From contig CM051520.1 of the NCBI GenBank assembly GCA_028015205.1, forward strand, positions 33,843,528-33,907,527: a stretch of DNA of 64,000 nt, written 5' to 3'. Below are positions 23,715 through 35,423 of the stretch, piece after piece (position 1 is the first letter of the stretch; every line of letters begins with the position of its first letter). The notes below the pieces were generated by a model. That model saw nothing but the letters and a program-made list of their open reading frames with translations. It ran no database searches and had not been told where the DNA came from. A program made the translations under genes and the position numbers. This stretch comes from Mytilisepta virgata. Taxonomy: Eukaryota; Mollusca; Bivalvia; Mytilida; Mytilidae.

Positions 23715-25066
23715 AGTTTTAATCATTATGAAAAATTATATAAACAGAAATTCGAGAAAATAGATGATAGTAGTGAACTTCTTTTATATAAAACACTAAA
23801 ACAATGTAATGAAAATTTTAATTCTAATATATTTGAATATAGACGTACTAATATCACCAAATTAAGATTAAGTGATCATAATTTATTAATTGAAAAAGGG
23901 GACACCTAAATATTCCAAGAGAAGACCGATTGTGTCAGTCCTGCAATACAATTGAGGATGAAAAACATTTTCTTTTGTATTGCAGGAAAAACTCAACCAC
24001 AAGACCAGCTTTTATTCACAAATTAGTCGAGGCTTATAATATAGACAATTTTAATAACCTTAATGATAATGAACTAGAGGCTCTCAAGAGCCTGTATCGC
24101 TCACCTGAATTTAACTTTTCACCTTGAGCAGACCTAAAAATTTAAGTGTTGCAGTCAATTTGGCTGTTTTTTCTATATGATTCTATGTTAAACTAATTTC
24201 AGCTGTGGCAGTCATCTTGGTTGACAGTCCAGGTCAACGGATATATTTCTAAAAGAGAACCATCTAAGGATCATTTCTGCTAAGTCTTGTTCCAACTGGC
24301 TAAGTGGTTTCAGACAAGAAGATTTTTAAATGAATTTTCCTATAGGGTCCAATATTTAACTAAGTTCGGTGTAGCAGCCATCTTGGTTGACAATCAGGGT
24401 GATCGGACACATTTCTGAAGGGACCTCCTAAGGACCATTGCTGCCAAGTCTGGCTCCAATATGGCAAGTGGTTTCAGACAAGAAGATTTATCAATGAATT
24501 TTCCAAAGGGCCCTATTTTAAACAAAGTTCGGGTGTGGCGGCCATCTTGGTTGACAGTCCGGGTCATCGCATAAAATTCTGAAAGAGGACCATGTAAGGA
24601 CCATTGCTACCAAGTCTAATTCTAATTGGCTGAGTGGTTTCAGACGAGAAGATTTTTGAGTGAATTTCCCATAGAGTCCTATGTTAAACTAAGTTCTGCT
24701 GTGCCAGCCATCTTGGTTCACAGTCCATGAAATCAGACACATTTCTGAAAAAGGACCTCCTAAGGACCAATGCTGCCAAGTCTGGCTCCAATATGTCAAG
24801 TGGTTTCACACAAGAAGATTTTCCAATGAAGTTTGGTTCCATTTGGCCTAGTAGTTTCAGAGGAGAAGATTTTTGTAAAAGTTAACGGACGACGACGACG
24901 ACGACGACGGACGACGGACGCCAAGTGATGAGAATAGCTCACATGACCCTTTGAGTCAGGTGAGCTAAAAAATGAGATATATTCTCTGCCCATCAACACA
25001 AAACAGGTAGAAAGCACAGGTTCCTTTATAAAACAGTCGTTAGTACTAAGGGTAGGTGACTCATAA
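23715..25066 (+). pseudogene. LINE 3' end (RT protein C-terminus), split by an insertion
   Basis: The plus-strand frame from 23715 encodes a KLYKQKFEKID... and NITKLRLSDHNLLIEKG stretch. After a one-frame slip at a GGGG run (23898-23901) it continues NIPREDRLCQSCNTIEDEKH and FLLYC. The CxxC-x-HxxxxC arrangement after IPREDR is the zinc-knuckle-like C-terminus of non-LTR retrotransposon ORFs. At 24073 the frame is interrupted by the element 24074-24970. Joining 24073 to 24971 keeps the frame open to a TAA at 25064-25066. RT and endonuclease domains are missing, so this is a 5'-truncated, frameshifted copy. Confidence 0.75.
24074..24970 (-). mobile_element. Full-length Helentron-type (HINE-like) element, 897 bp
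   Basis: On the minus strand the 5' end is TTTTAGCTCACCTGACTCAA with the paired AGCTCACATGACCC forming a hairpin. A GTCGTC/GTCCGTC microsatellite (24880-24918) follows, then about four core units with CCAAGATGGC-like and GTTTAACATAGGA-like motifs. The 3' end is CAGGTGAGCGATACAGG, a perfect hairpin AGGCTCT-TG-AGAGCCT and CTAG. It sits between T and T on the minus strand of the host LINE frame. No coding capacity. Confidence 0.85.
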
Positions 25067-25203
25067 TTGAATTTTGAACTACACAATGTATATAGTCTAT
25101 TAGTTCGATTAATATAATTATACATGCTTTTTACCTGTCATTATGTTATACTGTGTTTTGTTTATTTTTTTTGTCACAAATCATATATTATATGCATTAA
25201 GTT

Positions 25204-28200
25204 ATGGAAGGGAATTACCGCCATAATGATAACGATATATTCTTGTTGTATTATTCATATTCTTATTCCTATTATTGTAATTGTCAGCTGTATTATGATA
25301 AATCTTATTTTCTAATTTCATAAACATCTAATTTCTATTTTATATTATTAAATTTCTAAATTGTTACAGGCCGATTATTAATTTTTTATTGTAACTTTTC
25401 TACTTTCATGCCTAAATTTTTTAATTTTATTTTCCAAAATTGTACCTGTAAACTTTACACCTTCAAGCTTGTCAAACTCCTGAAATGATAAAAATCAAAT
25501 ATCCCGTTTCCATAAAAATACATGAATAAGATCTTAGAACTTAGACGAATAGCAATCAGCATATTGGAATTTAGAACTTAGAACTTAGAACTTAGACGAA
25601 TGCGAGTTAGCATAATTTAATGTCACATTATGACGATCAGTGGCGCTGTCGTCTGATGAATCTCCCCCATCACGTGACCTTGTTTACGTAGAACGATATA
25701 TGAGGGTCCTAAAGAGGGGGTATGAGAAAGGACAACGTGAAATAAAACATCTTCGCTGAAACCTAATCACGAATAATAAGCAACGTTCTGAGGAAAAGAA
25801 AGGGGACATATACATTGTTTTAGATAATATTCACTTCTTAATTACACTGAATAATGATGGTACTAAATATTGATATAATTTACATATGTATTTCTAAAAT
25901 TAACGTATATCAAAATTTTCCGTATCTTCAATACCGTAACACGTAAAATAAGGAATCACGGCCAATAAAAAGAACTGGAAACGCACAAAGACCGAAAACA
26001 CGAGAAATAAAATGGGGGAAAACGCAGCACGATAAATAAAAAAGTTCAAACACGCTGTACGTTACCTCCCTCATAACTGGTGCGCTGCGGTTGACTGTTT
26101 ACACAAGGTAAGTTTTAAAAGAAATATTGGATGGACACTGGTGGATTTAGAGAAGAGGAAAGGCCCGCCCCTTTTAAGCCGAGACCATATATAAAATTAT
26201 GTATAAAAGTCACATTAAATTATCCCGGGTCTCCTGTTGTCTTCGGGGTCTGTATACGATATTAACTGTGGGCAGGCCTACTCACAATAACTATCGTATT
26301 TTACAGGCCCTACGCTTTTTCACTAAAAATTGTCAGATGCCGTGTCCCAACGTTTCGAAAACCTAGATCTGACACTGATCACAGGGGCTCGTACCAATAT
26401 AGTCTTTCGATCGCCAATCATTACTGGTTGATACTGGGGAAAGGGGAGGGGGCTCTCCATAAAACTTTTCATATTGAATCCTTGAAGTCCTCAGTTGGTC
26501 CAGGGCGAAGCCGTTTTGGATATCCAAGATGTGAAGCCCCCGGAATTTCCTGGATTTTCTGAGATAAATTTTGACACAAAAAAATAGTGTGGGGGGGGGG
26601 GGGGGGGATATGCCGCTTTGTTCGTCCGTCTGTCTGTCTGTCCCATTTCCAGATGATTATTCAAGTTTCCTTTGACCAATCCTTCTGATATTTGAACACA
26701 ATGTTACTTATAAAAAAACACAGGTCAATTTCTGTTATAAAAATGCTATGAGAAAACAGGGGTGAGGTTTAAATTTTGGGATCCTTGCTCCTCCCATAAT
26801 AGAACTTGACCTGTATTTTAATATAAGCCAGTAACGTTGTGTTCAAATATCAGAATGATTGGTTAAAGGAAACTTGAGTAATCATCTGGAAACGATTTGC
26901 TTTGGGTCAGACAGACAGACGGACGAACAAAGCGGCATATACACCCACCCCACCCCCAATTTTTTGTCAGGGGGCATAAAACTTTTATTTTTATGCTAAA
27001 ATTTATCTCAGAAAATCCAGGAAATTCCGGGGGCTTCACATCACCCACTGAGGACTTCAAGGATTCAATATGAAAAGTTTTATGAAAAGCCTCCCCCTTC
27101 CCTCGTATCAACCAGTAATGATTGGTGATCGAAAGACTATATTGATACGAGCCCTGTGATCAGTGTCGGATCCGGGTCACGGCATCTGACAATTCTTTAG
27201 TGAAAAAGCATAGGGCCTGTAAAATACGATAGTTATTGTGAGTAGGCCTACCCACAATAAATATCGTATACAGGCCCCGAAGACAACAGGAGACCCGGGA
27301 TAATTTTATGGGACTTTTATACATAATATATGGTCTCGGCTAAAAAGGGGCGGGCCCTTCCACTTCTCTAAATCCACCAGTGTCCATCCAATATTTCTTT
27401 TAAAACTTACTGGGTAAACAGTGAACCACAGCCGTAAATCTGACGGCCCCAGAGTTATGAGGGAGGTAACGTACAGCGTGTTTATCGTGCTGCGTTTTCC
27501 CCATTTCATTTCTCGTGTTTTCGATCTTTGGGCGTTTCCAGTTCTTTTTATTGCCCGCGATTCGTTATTTTACGTGTTACGGTATTGAAGATACGGGAAA
27601 TTCTGATATAGGCTAATCAGTTCCATCAATATTCAATTTAATAAAGAAGTGAATATTAAAAAAAAAAAATTGTATATGTCCGTTTTCTTTTCCTTAGAAC
27701 GTTGCTTATTATTCGTGATTCGATTTCAGCGAAAATGTTTTTATTTCACGTTGTTCGTTCTCATACCCCCTCTTTAAGACCCTCAGCTATCGTTCTAGTT
27801 GTCGTAAACAAGGTCACATGATGAGGGAGATTCATTGTACAGACGACAGCGCCACTGATCGTCATAATGTGACATTAAATTATGCCAACTCAATTATGCT
27901 AACTCGCATTCGTCTAAATTCCAATTCGTAAGTTCTAAATTCCAATATGCTGATTGCTATTCGTCTAAGTTCTAAGTTCTAAATTCTAATTCGTGTATTT
28001 TTTATGGAAACGGGATATTTGATCTTTTTCATTTCAGGATTTGACAAGCTTGAGGTTGTAAAGTTTAAAAGTATAATTTTGGAAAATAAAATTTAAAAAT
28101 TTATGCATGAAAGTAGAAAAGTTACAATAAAAAATTAATAATCGGCCTGTAACAATTTAGAAATTTAATAATATAAAATAGAAATTAGATGTTTATGAAA

Positions 28201-28312
28201 TTAGAAAATAAGATTTATCATAATACAGCTGACAATTACAATAATAGGAATAAGAATAGTAATAATACAACAAGAATATATCGTTATCATTATGGCGGTA
28301 ATTCCCTTCCAT
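25204..28312. mobile_element. 3.1-kb foldback element with ~1.5-kb inverted arms
   Basis: Two arms, about 25204-26744 and 26796-28312, are reverse complements over almost their whole length, with a ~50-bp centre near 26770. Outer ends are ATGGAAGGGAATTACCGCC and its inverse ending CCCTTCCAT. Matching pairs run inward: GCGCTGTCGTCTG / CAGACGACAGCGC, GTTACCTCCCTCATAAC / GTTATGAGGGAGGTAAC, CCGGAATTTCCTGGATTTTC / GAAAATCCAGGAAATTCCGG, and ACAGGTCAA / TTGACCTGT. ATTAAGTT flanks both outer ends (25196-25203 and 28313-28320), an exact 8-bp target duplication. No transposase is visible. Very long arms with 8-bp duplications fit a non-autonomous Mutator-like or other foldback transposon; hAT and P types also make 8-bp duplications. 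Confidence 0.9.
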
Positions 28313-28527
28313 ATTAAGTTGATTTATATGACAATTATGAATTGAATTGAACTGAGTAAATTTTCGTTTATAACGATAACATTTAGTGTATGCGAATGGG
28401 AACTGGGCGTGATAGTTAAGTATAACTGCTTCATACATGTCGTAAATAATATACAAGACTACCATAAGGGAAATTATTGGCTATGTCAGTCGTTTACAGA
28501 GAATATACTTATGTATATTTTTCTATA
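28313..28527. other. Unique flank of the foldback element
   Basis: Begins with the right target duplication ATTAAGTT. Nothing else is recognised. Confidence 0.5.
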
Positions 28528-28860
28528 GGCACCTGTGATGGATCACGGGAGTTTAAACCATAGAGACTACAGAGCTACCTAGTAACACTTCTCCAGGTGG
28601 CGGATAGAGACGCTCTGGTTGGGTGGTTGTCGGTTCACAATACGGAAATTTTGACCACGGACTATACTGGGTAACGTATTTGGAGAATGTCACGTTATTT
28701 CCGTCTCGCATCATGCGAGACGGGATAAGTAATGAAAAGTTAAACAGAGGGAACAAGTCGTTAAAAAGGACCAGAATAAGTCTCCTGATTTGCCGTTCTA
28801 TCATCATGATCATGATCAACGGCCTCTGATTGGTCAGTCAACTGGAATAGCGGATCTGCG
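28528..28860 (+). mobile_element. (ATCA)n-tailed-type retro-repeat, truncated fragment
   Basis: Starts GGCACCTGTGATGGATCACG and continues through GGTGGCGGATAGAGACGCTC and GGGTAACGTATTTGGAGAAT. These match the minus-strand repeat at 19612-20035 in order but with many changes. The 3' half and ATCA tail are missing. A small inverted pair, CCGTCTCGCATCATGCGAGACGG, lies at 28701-28723. Confidence 0.5.
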
Positions 28861-29389
28861 GATGCAACTCCGTACATGATTGCGGGATCGCATCACCTAA
28901 ACAAGTGCTATCAGTATCAGCAACAGACAGTAATGATCGCTAAAATCTTTTTTTCTTAATGAAAAATGTTGTTGGAGCAGAGTTATAATTAAATTAAAAA
29001 ACACATGATTTTGTTATAAAAAATGGAATACTTGGAATTTTTCGCATTTATAAATTACTTCACATTACTTCATCTTCACATACTACAAGAAAATGCTTTC
29101 TGATAGAAGGAAATGCCTGCTGCTTAAGATATATATACATTTATTAAAAACAGATTTGTCAACCATATATGTGTGTATTAAGTGGAATGAAACTTACTAT
29201 TGAAGCGGGAACCATTTCATAGAAACATGCCCAAAATTTTGAATAACATTACCCGAAAGATATAGTAAAATTTAACAATAAACCAAACTGTTATGAATTA
29301 GAAATTACTTATATATAGAGACTAAAGTGCAAACTGGAATTTTCGTAAACTATTCTTGAAATTAAACGTGTAGGATAATACCAACTCCA
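28861..29389. other. Intergenic, nothing recognised
   Basis: AT-rich, without a supported feature. Confidence 0.5.
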
Positions 29390-29630
29390 TGAATATGTAC
29401 GCCTTTCACAAACAGCAGTAAGGTCTCTTCTTGAAACGTTCGATTGTACAAATTCTCCAGATTCATTTTCGTACATTTCAAATTCAATATCTTGTAGAAT
29501 TTCAGACAGCTTGTGTCACTGCTCTTTCAATTTATCCACCCCATATTCGTCGTCTCTGAAATTCTGTATGATAACTACAATACCTCTTGACGTTTTGTCT
29601 TCATTATAATCGCCAGATTGAGCAAACGTA
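29390..29630 (-). pseudogene. Caspase-p20-like exon with an in-frame stop
   Basis: On the minus strand, after an acceptor-like CACTTTTCAG (ending 29631), an open stretch reads FAQSGDYNEDKTSRGIVVII, QNFRDDEYGVDKLKEQ, stop (TGA), HKLSEILQDIEFEMYENESG. The order arginine-glycine followed by hydrophobic VVII, an N-[F] turn, a D..L....L helix and a hydrophobic E[F/M] strand resembles the N-terminal half of the caspase (peptidase C14) p20 fold. The TGA sits where a Trp codon is one base away, suggesting a point nonsense mutation. The catalytic His and Cys segments were not found nearby. It could be a pseudogene, a sequencing error in a real exon, or a chance resemblance. Confidence 0.45.
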
Positions 29631-30153
29631 CTGAAAAGTGAATGAACTGTCCTGTAGTTGATGTTCAAATACAGCAAGATAAAAATAAATACCACATGAC
29701 CACCCCTAGATTGTAATGGACATTTAACATTTGAACTTAAACGGCCATTTCTGTTTTATTTAATTTTGACTGTCTCGATTTGCAATCATACCGGAAATCA
29801 AAATAACAAGAAGACATCACATGACCCATTTGATGCGATTCATCTACTACAATTTTTTTTAAGAAAATTCTGGTGAGCTCAAAAAAAATTTTTGATGAAG
29901 AAGTCAAACATTGTAGTTTCAAGGAATTCTTATTCATACAGTTGGACGAGACAAAATCAAAAGGCTTATTATTAATGGCAGTATGTCGACATGACAAATC
30001 ATAGACCTAAAATAAAAACAATTGATTTTAAACATAAATTAAGAAACACACATACACACACACTGTACGTTCTTTGTAATATGCTCAATTCTTGGTTCTC
30101 CCATGTGTATTGTTGAAGTGGCATGAAACGAAACACAAACAAAAAACTTTGAT
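29631..30153. other. Sequence upstream of the caspase-like exon, nothing firm
   Basis: An 86-residue minus frame (29997-29737) lies just upstream of the caspase-like exon but shows no recognisable domain. It is not annotated as an exon. Confidence 0.35.
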
Positions 30154-30236
30154 GTTCACTAAAGCTCGCCCAAATAAATTTTATATTTTCCGACAATGAC
30201 TTTGTATTGTATATATATATATATATATATATATAG
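30154..30236. repeat. Half copy of a hairpin element plus a TA microsatellite
   Basis: 30154-30210 (CTAAAGCTCGCCCAAATAAA, then TTTTATATTTTCCGACAATG) matches the reverse complement of the left half of the hairpin element at 44380-44503. It ends directly at an (AT)n tract at 30211-30235. Confidence 0.6.
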
Positions 30237-31934
30237 TTATCTCCTTAATACATCATTTACGTATAGATATCAAACATTGGGTGTTCACACTTGTAAACTT
30301 GAACATACAGGGTGCCCCAAATTTTAATCATATAATGTTTTATTAGTACCAATGAGTGGATACCTCTACAAGTACAGTCCCTGAGGGTATCATTATATCT
30401 GAAGCTAATATTTTGGTACAGGCGTAAAGGTGATGTTTGGAATAAATTCTGTACACTTACTGAAATGTGGAGAAATAAGGAGTATCCAGGGGATAGATTT
30501 TTCTGTTCTATTATTATCTTATTTATTTATTTTATTACAAGTTTGACCGTTTATATAAATATACGACGTGAATCATTGTATTTTTCTATAAAAAAATCAT
30601 TTAATAAAATTTTATTTTTTCCATGAAAGATGTTGACTAGTTGCTATTCTGCACTGTAATTCATAAATAATAGTACAATGTCTAGCGTAAGTTACTTAAG
30701 AAAAAACACCATGTGATTCAAGCCAATGTTTAAAATGTATTGCTACAGACGCACATTCAAAGGTTCACCGGGAAAATACAAACAGTACATGTATATATCA
30801 TACAATTCGGAATTTTTATACATAAAATTTGAAAAACAATATTTCAACAATAAAACTCTCACCACCAGTTCCGCCCACGGGTGTGTCTACGACGGACGAC
30901 GACATTGGAGATGCCATAAACGTAGGCTAATTGAAATATTTAATTTTAAACATAAATTTTCAGGTGATTTTTTTTTTCATGGTAAATGCCAGTAAATGTC
31001 TCGTCACACCTAAACAGTGTTTGTCCGGTATAAAGTTATGTATTATAGATTTAACGTGGATGTAAGTTTTCCGAGAAGTTTTCAACATTAAATAGAAATG
31101 TATTCAGCGGCATAAGATAAAAAAGTATGAATTTGGAATCCTGCCAACCAAACTACATTTAAAAAAAGGGAAATTAAAGTGAAAACTGAGTTCAAATTAA
31201 ATTTGTTAAGATTCGGTTGAAATAGAATATTTTTTCCTGGATTTCTAAAATAGACGAAAATAAGAATAAAAACAATTCAAAACGAAACTTTTAATTTGTT
31301 AAGTTTTCCACAGTCCCGTGCCTCGATTCGTCTAGCTATCTTTAGCCCAGAAATTCATTTAGTTAAGATCAAGAAAAAAGTACTTGAAAAAGGGTATTTT
31401 TGTCCATGAATACTGCTTGAACTGCATTCATATTAAAAAATATTTTTTATACTTCTTACTGCAGTTTCTTGTGGCATACGATCTATAAATAGAAATATAA
31501 ATGTACATACACACAGTTTTGTCTCAATTCATTGACGCGGACGTAATTTTAGCCGATAGTAGAACATTCGAACATTCGTGTCTATTCGAACATCACCATT
31601 TTCCTCAATGTTATTAGATTCGGTAGCAAGCGTTGCCAACGAGGGAGATAAGATTGCAAACAAAATATTTGGAATATCGCTAGATCTTTCACGTGCAGGC
31701 TTGTAGCTGCCTATATATAGCAATGACATCATTGACATGTTGGGAGAATTTCAATGTGTGAGCAGATTTTTTTTTCCAAAAGAGCTTCTTATAGTACAAA
31801 AATAATAAAAATCGAAACAATTGATTGTTGCTTTTCAACTTAGGGTCGTTATGAACTATGAATTATGTATCATACCTTCTATATAGAGGCCCAAATTTTA
31901 AGTTTCTAAAATCCATTTAATTATTTGTATATTT
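30237..31934. other. Intergenic, nothing recognised
   Basis: No supported gene. The minus frame at 31529-31738 lies just downstream of a CTATATATAGG TATA-like motif (about 31711-31721) but has no recognisable protein features. Confidence 0.45.
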
Positions 31935-32055
31935 GGGGGGGTGGAAAGGGTATTGGGAGACAGGGAGAAAGGGGGCGGGAGAAAGGAGAAATGGGGCGGG
32001 AGAAAGGAGAGAGGGGGCGGGAGAAAGGAGAGAAAGGGCGGGAGAAAGGAGGGAG
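31935..32055. repeat. Purine-rich ~20-bp minisatellite
   Basis: About five tandem copies of a unit close to GGGGCGGGAGAAAGGAGA. The plus strand is almost purely purine, with repeated GGG runs, so triplex or G-quadruplex structures are plausible. Confidence 0.85.
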
Positions 32056-32261
32056 AACTATCAATGGGAGACGAACTTTAATGTTGAAAAAAAAATAAAG
32101 AGGTAAAAAAAACGAAAAAACTGGATACTAAATGTTCTAATAAATGGACAAATCTTTGAAAAAAAGGCAACATTTATATTTCCCAAACCATTTTTGCCAT
32201 TTCCGATCATTTCTAGAAATCATCCTTTCAAAACGGAATTATCTATCCGTTACGTTTTCCT

Positions 32262-33826
32262 TTTTAGCTCACCTGGCCGAAGGCCATGTGAGCTATTGCC
32301 ATCACTTGGCGTCCATCGTCGTCGGTCGTCGTTAACAATTTTTCAAAACTCTTCTCCTCTGAAACTACTTGACCAATTGGAACCAAACTTGGTATGAATG
32401 TTCTTTGGGGTATCCTGCATAGAATTGATGTGGGGATTTTTGATCCGTCGAAAAACATGGCCGCTGTTACTAAAAATAGAACATAGGGGTCAGACAACAG
32501 TTTTTCGCAAATATCTCAAAAATCATTAGGTTACGGCAAATTCTGGCAGGTTGAAAGTTTTCAGCATGATGAGAGCTACCTGTGTGCTGATTTCCGTGAA
32601 AATCTTTCAACTGATGTTAGAGTTATTGCCCTTTTTAGCTCACCTGGCCTAAAAGGCCATGTGAGCTTTTCTCATCACTTGGCGTCCGTCGTCGTCTGTC
32701 GTCTGTCGTCGTTAACAATTTTTCAAACATCTTCTCCTCTGAAACTACAGAATGGATTTGGATAAAACTTAGCATGATTGTTCCTTAGGGTATCCTGCAC
32801 AAAGTTTATGCTTCGATTTTTGATCCGTCGAAAAACATGGCCACTGTTACTAAAAATAAAACATAGGGGTCAAACAACAGTTTTTCGCAAGTATCTAAAA
32901 AATCATTATGTTACTGCAAAGTCTGCAGGTTGAAAGTGTTCAGCATGATGAGAGCTACCTGTTTGCTGATTTTCGTGAAAATCTGTCTACTGATGTTAGA
33001 GTTATTGGCCTTTTTTGACATTTTTGGTTTTTTTTATGTTATTATTTCAAAAATCTTCTCCTCTGAAACTACTTGACTAATTAAAACCAAACTTGGTATG
33101 AATGTTCCTTGGGGTACCCTGCATAGAACTGATGTGGGGATTTTTGATTCGTCGAAAAACATGGCCGCTGTTACTAAAAATAGAACATAGGGTCAAACAA
33201 CAGTTTTTCGCAAATATCTAAAAAATCATTAGGTTACGGCAATTCTGGCAGGTTGAAAGTGTTCAGCATGATGAAAGCTACCTGTGTGCTGATTTTCGTG
33301 AAAATCTGTCTACTGATGTTAGAGTTATTGCCCTTTTTTGACATTTTTGGCTTTTTTTTATGTTATTATTTCAAAAATCTCCTCTGAAACTACTTGACTA
33401 ATTAGAACCAAACTTGGTATGTATGTTCCTTGGGGTAACCTGCATAGAACTGATGTGGGGATTTTTGATTCGTCGAAAAACATGGCCGCTATTACTAAAA
33501 ATAGAACATAGGGGTCAAACAACATTTTTTCGCAAATATCTCAAAAATCATTAGGTTACGGCAAATTATGGCAGGTTAAAAGTGTTCAGCATGATTAGAG
33601 CTACCTGTGTGCTGATTTTCATGAAAATCTGTCAACTGATTTTAGAGTTATTGCCCTTTTTTGACATTTTTGGCTTTTTTATGTTATTATTTCAAAAATC
33701 TTCTTCTCTGAAACTGCTATTCAAAATGAAATGAAACTTGGTAAGATTGTTCCTTAGAGTATCCTGCAAAAAGTTAATGCTTGGATTTTTGATTGGTCGA
33801 AAAACATGTCTGCCCTTACTAAAAAT
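32262..33826 (+). mobile_element. Two Helentron-type (HINE-like) 5' parts, one nested in the other
   Basis: A first 5' end at 32262 (TTTTAGCTCACCTGGCCGAA with paired GGCCATGTGAGCT) is followed by a CGTCGTCGGTCGTCG microsatellite and one core unit. A second, complete 5' end starts at 32633 inside the T-run of that core's TTATTGCCCTTTTT motif. The second carries four core units with a spacing of about 320-325 bp (AAAAACATGGCC at 32831, 33155, 33475, 33800). Neither 3' hairpin is present: the array stops near 33826. Confidence 0.75.
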
Positions 33827-34008
33827 TATTATTATAATCTCCATTATAACATTCTGGCTTTTCTTTGGACCAGACAATCTATTATTATTCCATGTCCATT
33901 ATCGCTGCCAGTGTGAATCTTTAAAAAATATTCACTGAAACTACCGTAGGAAATTGCGATTGGTTACGAACATTTTTTCTGTTTCAATCGAGTACCCATA
34001 CACTGAAC

Positions 34009-34262
34009 TAAGCACCTGTGAAGGATCATTGGAGCTCAACCCAAAGAGCTAAGTTGGCGGATACGATATACCCTCTCGTTTTCAGGTTACAATAGGGAGA
34101 GCTAGCCTGACCGTGGCCATTGTGAGCGAATGACTAGCTCCCTGCACGCTAAAGACCTCTTCTGTAGTTTTTGAAAAATAGTAGCCTAATGGCCGCTACA
34201 GAAGGCTAAATTATCGGACCCTACCAAACGATCCATCCTTTTCCAGTGGTAGTCAAAATCTA
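34009..34262 (+). mobile_element. (ATCA)n-tailed-type retro-repeat, truncated copy
   Basis: Starts GCACCTGTGAAGGATCATTG and shares GAGCTCAACCC, TCCCTGCACGCTAAAGACC, TCTTCTGTAGTTTTTGAAAA and TTTTCCAGTGGTAGTCAAAA with the copy at 19612-20035 (opposite strand). The 3' tail is missing. Confidence 0.55.
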
Positions 34263-34716
34263 TTACCATTTTCATCTCCCACAAATTTTAAATCCATATT
34301 TATGAATTGTGTTTGAGGTATTGTTGAAATGATTCTTGGTCTGAAGATTAATAGGTTCTTTTACGAGTACAAGGTGAAGACCGGAAAATCTTCAACGAGT
34401 TTTTAAATTCACGTTTTTACCGCGTTCTTAACTTTTTAAGGAATGTTAGTATCTATTTCTTTCGTAAATACTCGATTTTTTTAGGCTTTATTCACCTTAG
34501 TAAATTCGATGAGCACAACCGAACAGATGAATTAACGATTGGTTTGATTGGTCAAAGGTCACGACGTTACTGCAGTGCATGTGAGATCGCTGCATGTGCA
34601 ACGGGTCATCTTCCACTGAAAACTGCCATAAACGGAAAAAGCACGAAGTATTTGACACAGGACTTTATTACGGCTGCGAGCGGGATTTAAGCATACTATT
34701 TTTCGACCTCAACATA
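34263..34716. other. Intergenic, nothing recognised
   Basis: No supported gene or repeat. Confidence 0.5.
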
Positions 34717-34936
34717 TGAGTCTTTAACGTTCTAAGGGTGTTGCTGTCCCTTACCACGGGACGACCACTTTCCGTCCGTTCCGACAGACTAGCATCTTTT
34801 ATCGAGACCATAATCGCAAATGGTGTCGATAGGGCGCCGCAAATTTGATTCCTGAAATTTTCATCCAGAACGGGAATCGTACCAGGGACATATGGCTTCG
34901 TAGTCCGATGCGCTAACCACTACACCACGGCGCCCT
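34717..34936 (-). mobile_element. tRNA-derived SINE
   Basis: The minus strand begins GGGCGCCGTGGTGTAGTGGT, an A-box-like Pol III element (TGGTGTAGTGG), then GCGCATCGGACTACG, then a B-box-like GGTACGATTCC. The acceptor stem does not close, so this is a SINE head and not a tRNA gene. The body continues through CACCATTTGCGATTATGG and GACAGCAACACCCTTAG. A second, decayed copy with the same order lies at 50985-51175, also on the minus strand. Confidence 0.7.
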
Positions 34937-35423
34937 TATGTAAAATATAAAAAAAAAATCGATACCAAATACGATAGGATTACAAAATAAAAAAAATATT
35001 AAGTATTTCACAGTAAAGGAGAAATATATTATTCAGGAGCAATATCCAATTGAAAATGCAATGCATTGCAAAGCTTTATGTTAAGAAATAAATAAGACCT
35101 ACTTTTTTAAACAATGAAAAATAATGATATAACAGTATCAACTAATAAGACCTATTGGAACTATTTAAATAGGACATATTGCTATATATTAAAAATAAAA
35201 ATAAAAGTTCGGTTGCCATACTTCATGGACCTCTACAGAATAAAATATACATGGGAGCCTTTTAAACCGCCAAGAAATAATAATAATGTAATAGCAGAAC
35301 GTAATATGTCTGTCAAATTTACTCAGACTTAAAATAATGATTTCTGAAAATAAAGTAATTTATTATTGATATAAATTTTATGAGGAGCTACTAGATTGGT
35401 TTTTTAAAGTATATTAAATAATT
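34937..35423. other. Intergenic, nothing recognised
   Basis: The 72-residue plus frame at 35114-35332 shows no motif. Nothing else is visible. Confidence 0.45.

Noticed and set aside
34861..34936. A functional tRNA gene
   Set aside because: A- and B-box-like motifs are present, but the acceptor stem does not close and the sequence continues as a dispersed SINE body.
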